A stretch of 8,002 nt of DNA from an uncultured Bacteroidales bacterium (GTDB lineage: Bacteria > Bacteroidota > Bacteroidia > Bacteroidales > UBA932). The first letter of the stretch is position 1. Every line of letters begins with the position of its first letter. The stretch lies in assembly GCA_905235615.1 (NCBI GenBank), contig CAJOMB010000066.1:5009-13010 (forward strand). Reading direction: 5' to 3'. The notes beneath the pieces are model-generated. The model did no database searches. It was not told the DNA's origin and worked only from the letters and a program-made list of their open reading frames with translations. Positions 6,833 through 8,002 of this stretch are shown here, piece by piece. A program made the position numbers and the translations under genes.

Positions 6833-8002
6833 GGCCAAGAAAATCAAGAGTCCCTACAAAGCCTGGCGTAAGTACCGCAGCCGCGAGAATACCTGCACCA
6901 CCCTTCACAAGGTTTTTGACTACGCCACCACCACTTATGCAAAAAAAGTCGCCTACCAATATGTGGACGGCGGCCAGAAATACACGTATGAGGAGTTCCG
7001 CCGCAAGACCGAGCAGCTTTCCATGCGCATGACGCGCTTTGGGATCAAGCACGGAGACCGGGTGGCCATCTTCTCACAGAACATGCCCAACTGGGTAGTG
7101 GCCTTTTTCTCCGCCACGGCTTTCGGCCGTGTAGCGGTTCCGGTGCTCCCGGACAGTTCCGAGACCGAACTTACGAATATCCTCACTCACTCTGAAAGCC
7201 GTGTGCTGTTCATTTCCCAGCGCATGATGCCCAAACTGAGCGAGGAGTGCAAGGAGAAGCTGACCCTTATCATTGACATCGAGACCTTCGATTTCATCAA
7301 GAAGAACAAGGAAGACTTCAAGTGCAACGGCTGGGTAAAAGCCCCCCAGCCGGACGACCTTGCCTGCATCATCTATACCTCCGGAACCACCGGCAAGGCC
7401 AAAGGCGTGATGCTGAGCCACCGCAACCTCTCCAGCAACCTGGCGGCCGCCTTCAAGGCCAAGCCGGCCTTCAAGAAAGACCGTTTCCTAAGCATCCTGC
7501 CGGCCGCCCACACCTATGAGATGAGTGTTTCCACGCTCTATTCCTTCTATGTGGGCGCCACCTGCTATACCCTCCAGAAACCCCCGACTCCCACCATCCT
7601 CATGGCCGCCATGAAGGAAGTAAAGCCCACCATCGTGTGCTCGGTTCCGCTGGTCATTGAGAAGGTGGTCAAAAACAGCGTGTTGCCCACTATCCAGAAG
7701 AGCCGTGTGCTCTCCTGGATGGAAAAAAACTTTCCCCACATCCTGCACTGGTTCATCGGCCAGAAGATGATTACCTCCTTCGGCGGGAAACTGGAATTCC
7801 TGGGCGTAGGCGGTGCCAAGCTGGATCCGGCGGTGGAGAAATTCCTCATTGAATGTCACTTCCCCTATGCCGTGGGCTACGGCCTTACGGAGACGGCTCC
7901 GCTGGTTTGCAACGTGATGGTGAAAAAGAAAAAGCACCTGGGTTCCATCGGCCCGGCTTCCTATAAGGTGGAAGTGCGTTTGGACAACGTGAACCCCGAA
8001 AC
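6831..8002 (+). CDS. AMP-forming long-chain fatty acyl-CoA/acyl-ACP ligase, 3' partial
   Basis: The frame is open from ATG 6831 to the window end (390 full codons), with no stop. The product is an ANL-superfamily adenylating enzyme: it forms a fatty acyl-AMP from ATP and then a thioester on CoA or acyl carrier protein. Visible motifs in order are YTYEEF (51-56), the phosphate-binding loop YTSGTTGKAKG (182-192) followed by VMLSHRN, LPAAHTYEM (223-231, typical of long-chain acyl-CoA synthetases), GVGGAKLDP (325-333) and the adenine-binding GYGLTETAP (349-357). Family members run to about 550-650 residues, so the hinge and mobile C-terminal domain with the catalytic lysine lie beyond 8002. No signal peptide is seen; a cytoplasmic or membrane-associated enzyme is expected. 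It begins five bases after an acyltransferase gene, so the two are probably co-expressed and may recycle free fatty acids into phospholipid. Whether the acceptor is CoA or ACP cannot be decided from this part. Confidence 0.92.
   Translation, partial: MAKKIKSPYKAWRKYRSRENTCTTLHKVFDYATTTYAKKVAYQYVDGGQKYTYEEFRRKTEQLSMRMTRFGIKHGDRVAIFSQNMPNWVVAFFSATAFGRVAVPVLPDSSETELTNILTHSESRVLFISQRMMPKLSEECKEKLTLIIDIETFDFIKKNKEDFKCNGWVKAPQPDDLACIIYTSGTTGKAKGVMLSHRNLSSNLAAAFKAKPAFKKDRFLSILPAAHTYEMSVSTLYSFYVGATCYTLQKPPTPTILMAAMKEVKPTIVCSVPLVIEKVVKNSVLPTIQKSRVLSWMEKNFPHILHWFIGQKMITSFGGKLEFLGVGGAKLDPAVEKFLIECHFPYAVGYGLTETAPLVCNVMVKKKKHLGSIGPASYKVEVRLDNVNPE

Noticed and set aside
7488..7937. A 149-codon minus-strand frame inside the ligase gene
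   Set aside because: It is in register with the ligase, whose A3 and A5 motifs show that the + strand is the coding strand.
1..8002. Mobile elements, CRISPR arrays, RNA genes, defence or biosynthetic clusters
   Set aside because: I looked for spaced direct repeats, terminal inverted repeats, transposase or integrase motifs, tRNA-like cloverleaf sequence and unusual composition, and saw none. All stretches over 100 bases are accounted for by ordinary genes.

Overview
The window looks like an ordinary chromosomal stretch of an anaerobic, GC-rich member of the Bacteroidales (Bacteroidota). The evidence is the Bacteroidota-type promoter elements (TTTG, about 20 bases, TAnnTTTG), a DUF1573 protein, a long exported M16 peptidase, a Bacteroidota-like ParE with EGDSASG and TDADDDG motifs, and a small two-cluster ferredoxin. 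No genus can be named from this alone. Coding density is high, codons mostly end in C or G, and I see no RNA gene, insertion sequence, phage gene, CRISPR array or other sign of transfer.

Layout. Bases 1-2831 (+) hold an exported M16 zinc metallopeptidase whose 5' end lies outside the window. It ends at a strong hairpin (2838-2867) that can also terminate the convergent gene at 2887-3060 (-), a 57-residue ferredoxin with two 4Fe-4S clusters. A short AT-rich divergent spacer (3061-3157) carries two overlapping promoters facing opposite ways. The rightward one drives a three-repeat, envelope-targeted DUF1573 protein (3158-4285). Its -7 element ends only five bases before the likely ATG, so the message is probably leaderless or nearly so.

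Downstream on the + strand is a closely packed run: parE (4313-6223, topoisomerase IV subunit B), a small PlsC-like glycerophospholipid acyltransferase (6223-6825, overlapping parE by one base) and an AMP-forming fatty acyl-CoA/ACP ligase (6831 to beyond 8002). The last two genes form a plausible working pair: the ligase activates free fatty acids and the acyltransferase transfers acyl groups to a lipid acceptor. This is the domain order of the fused enzyme Aas, here as two genes.

I found no convincing new multi-gene system. The points most worth a second look are the leaderless start of the DUF1573 gene, the split Aas-like pair and its altered acceptor motif (VPTDL where relatives tend to have PVDR), and the overlapping divergent promoters.
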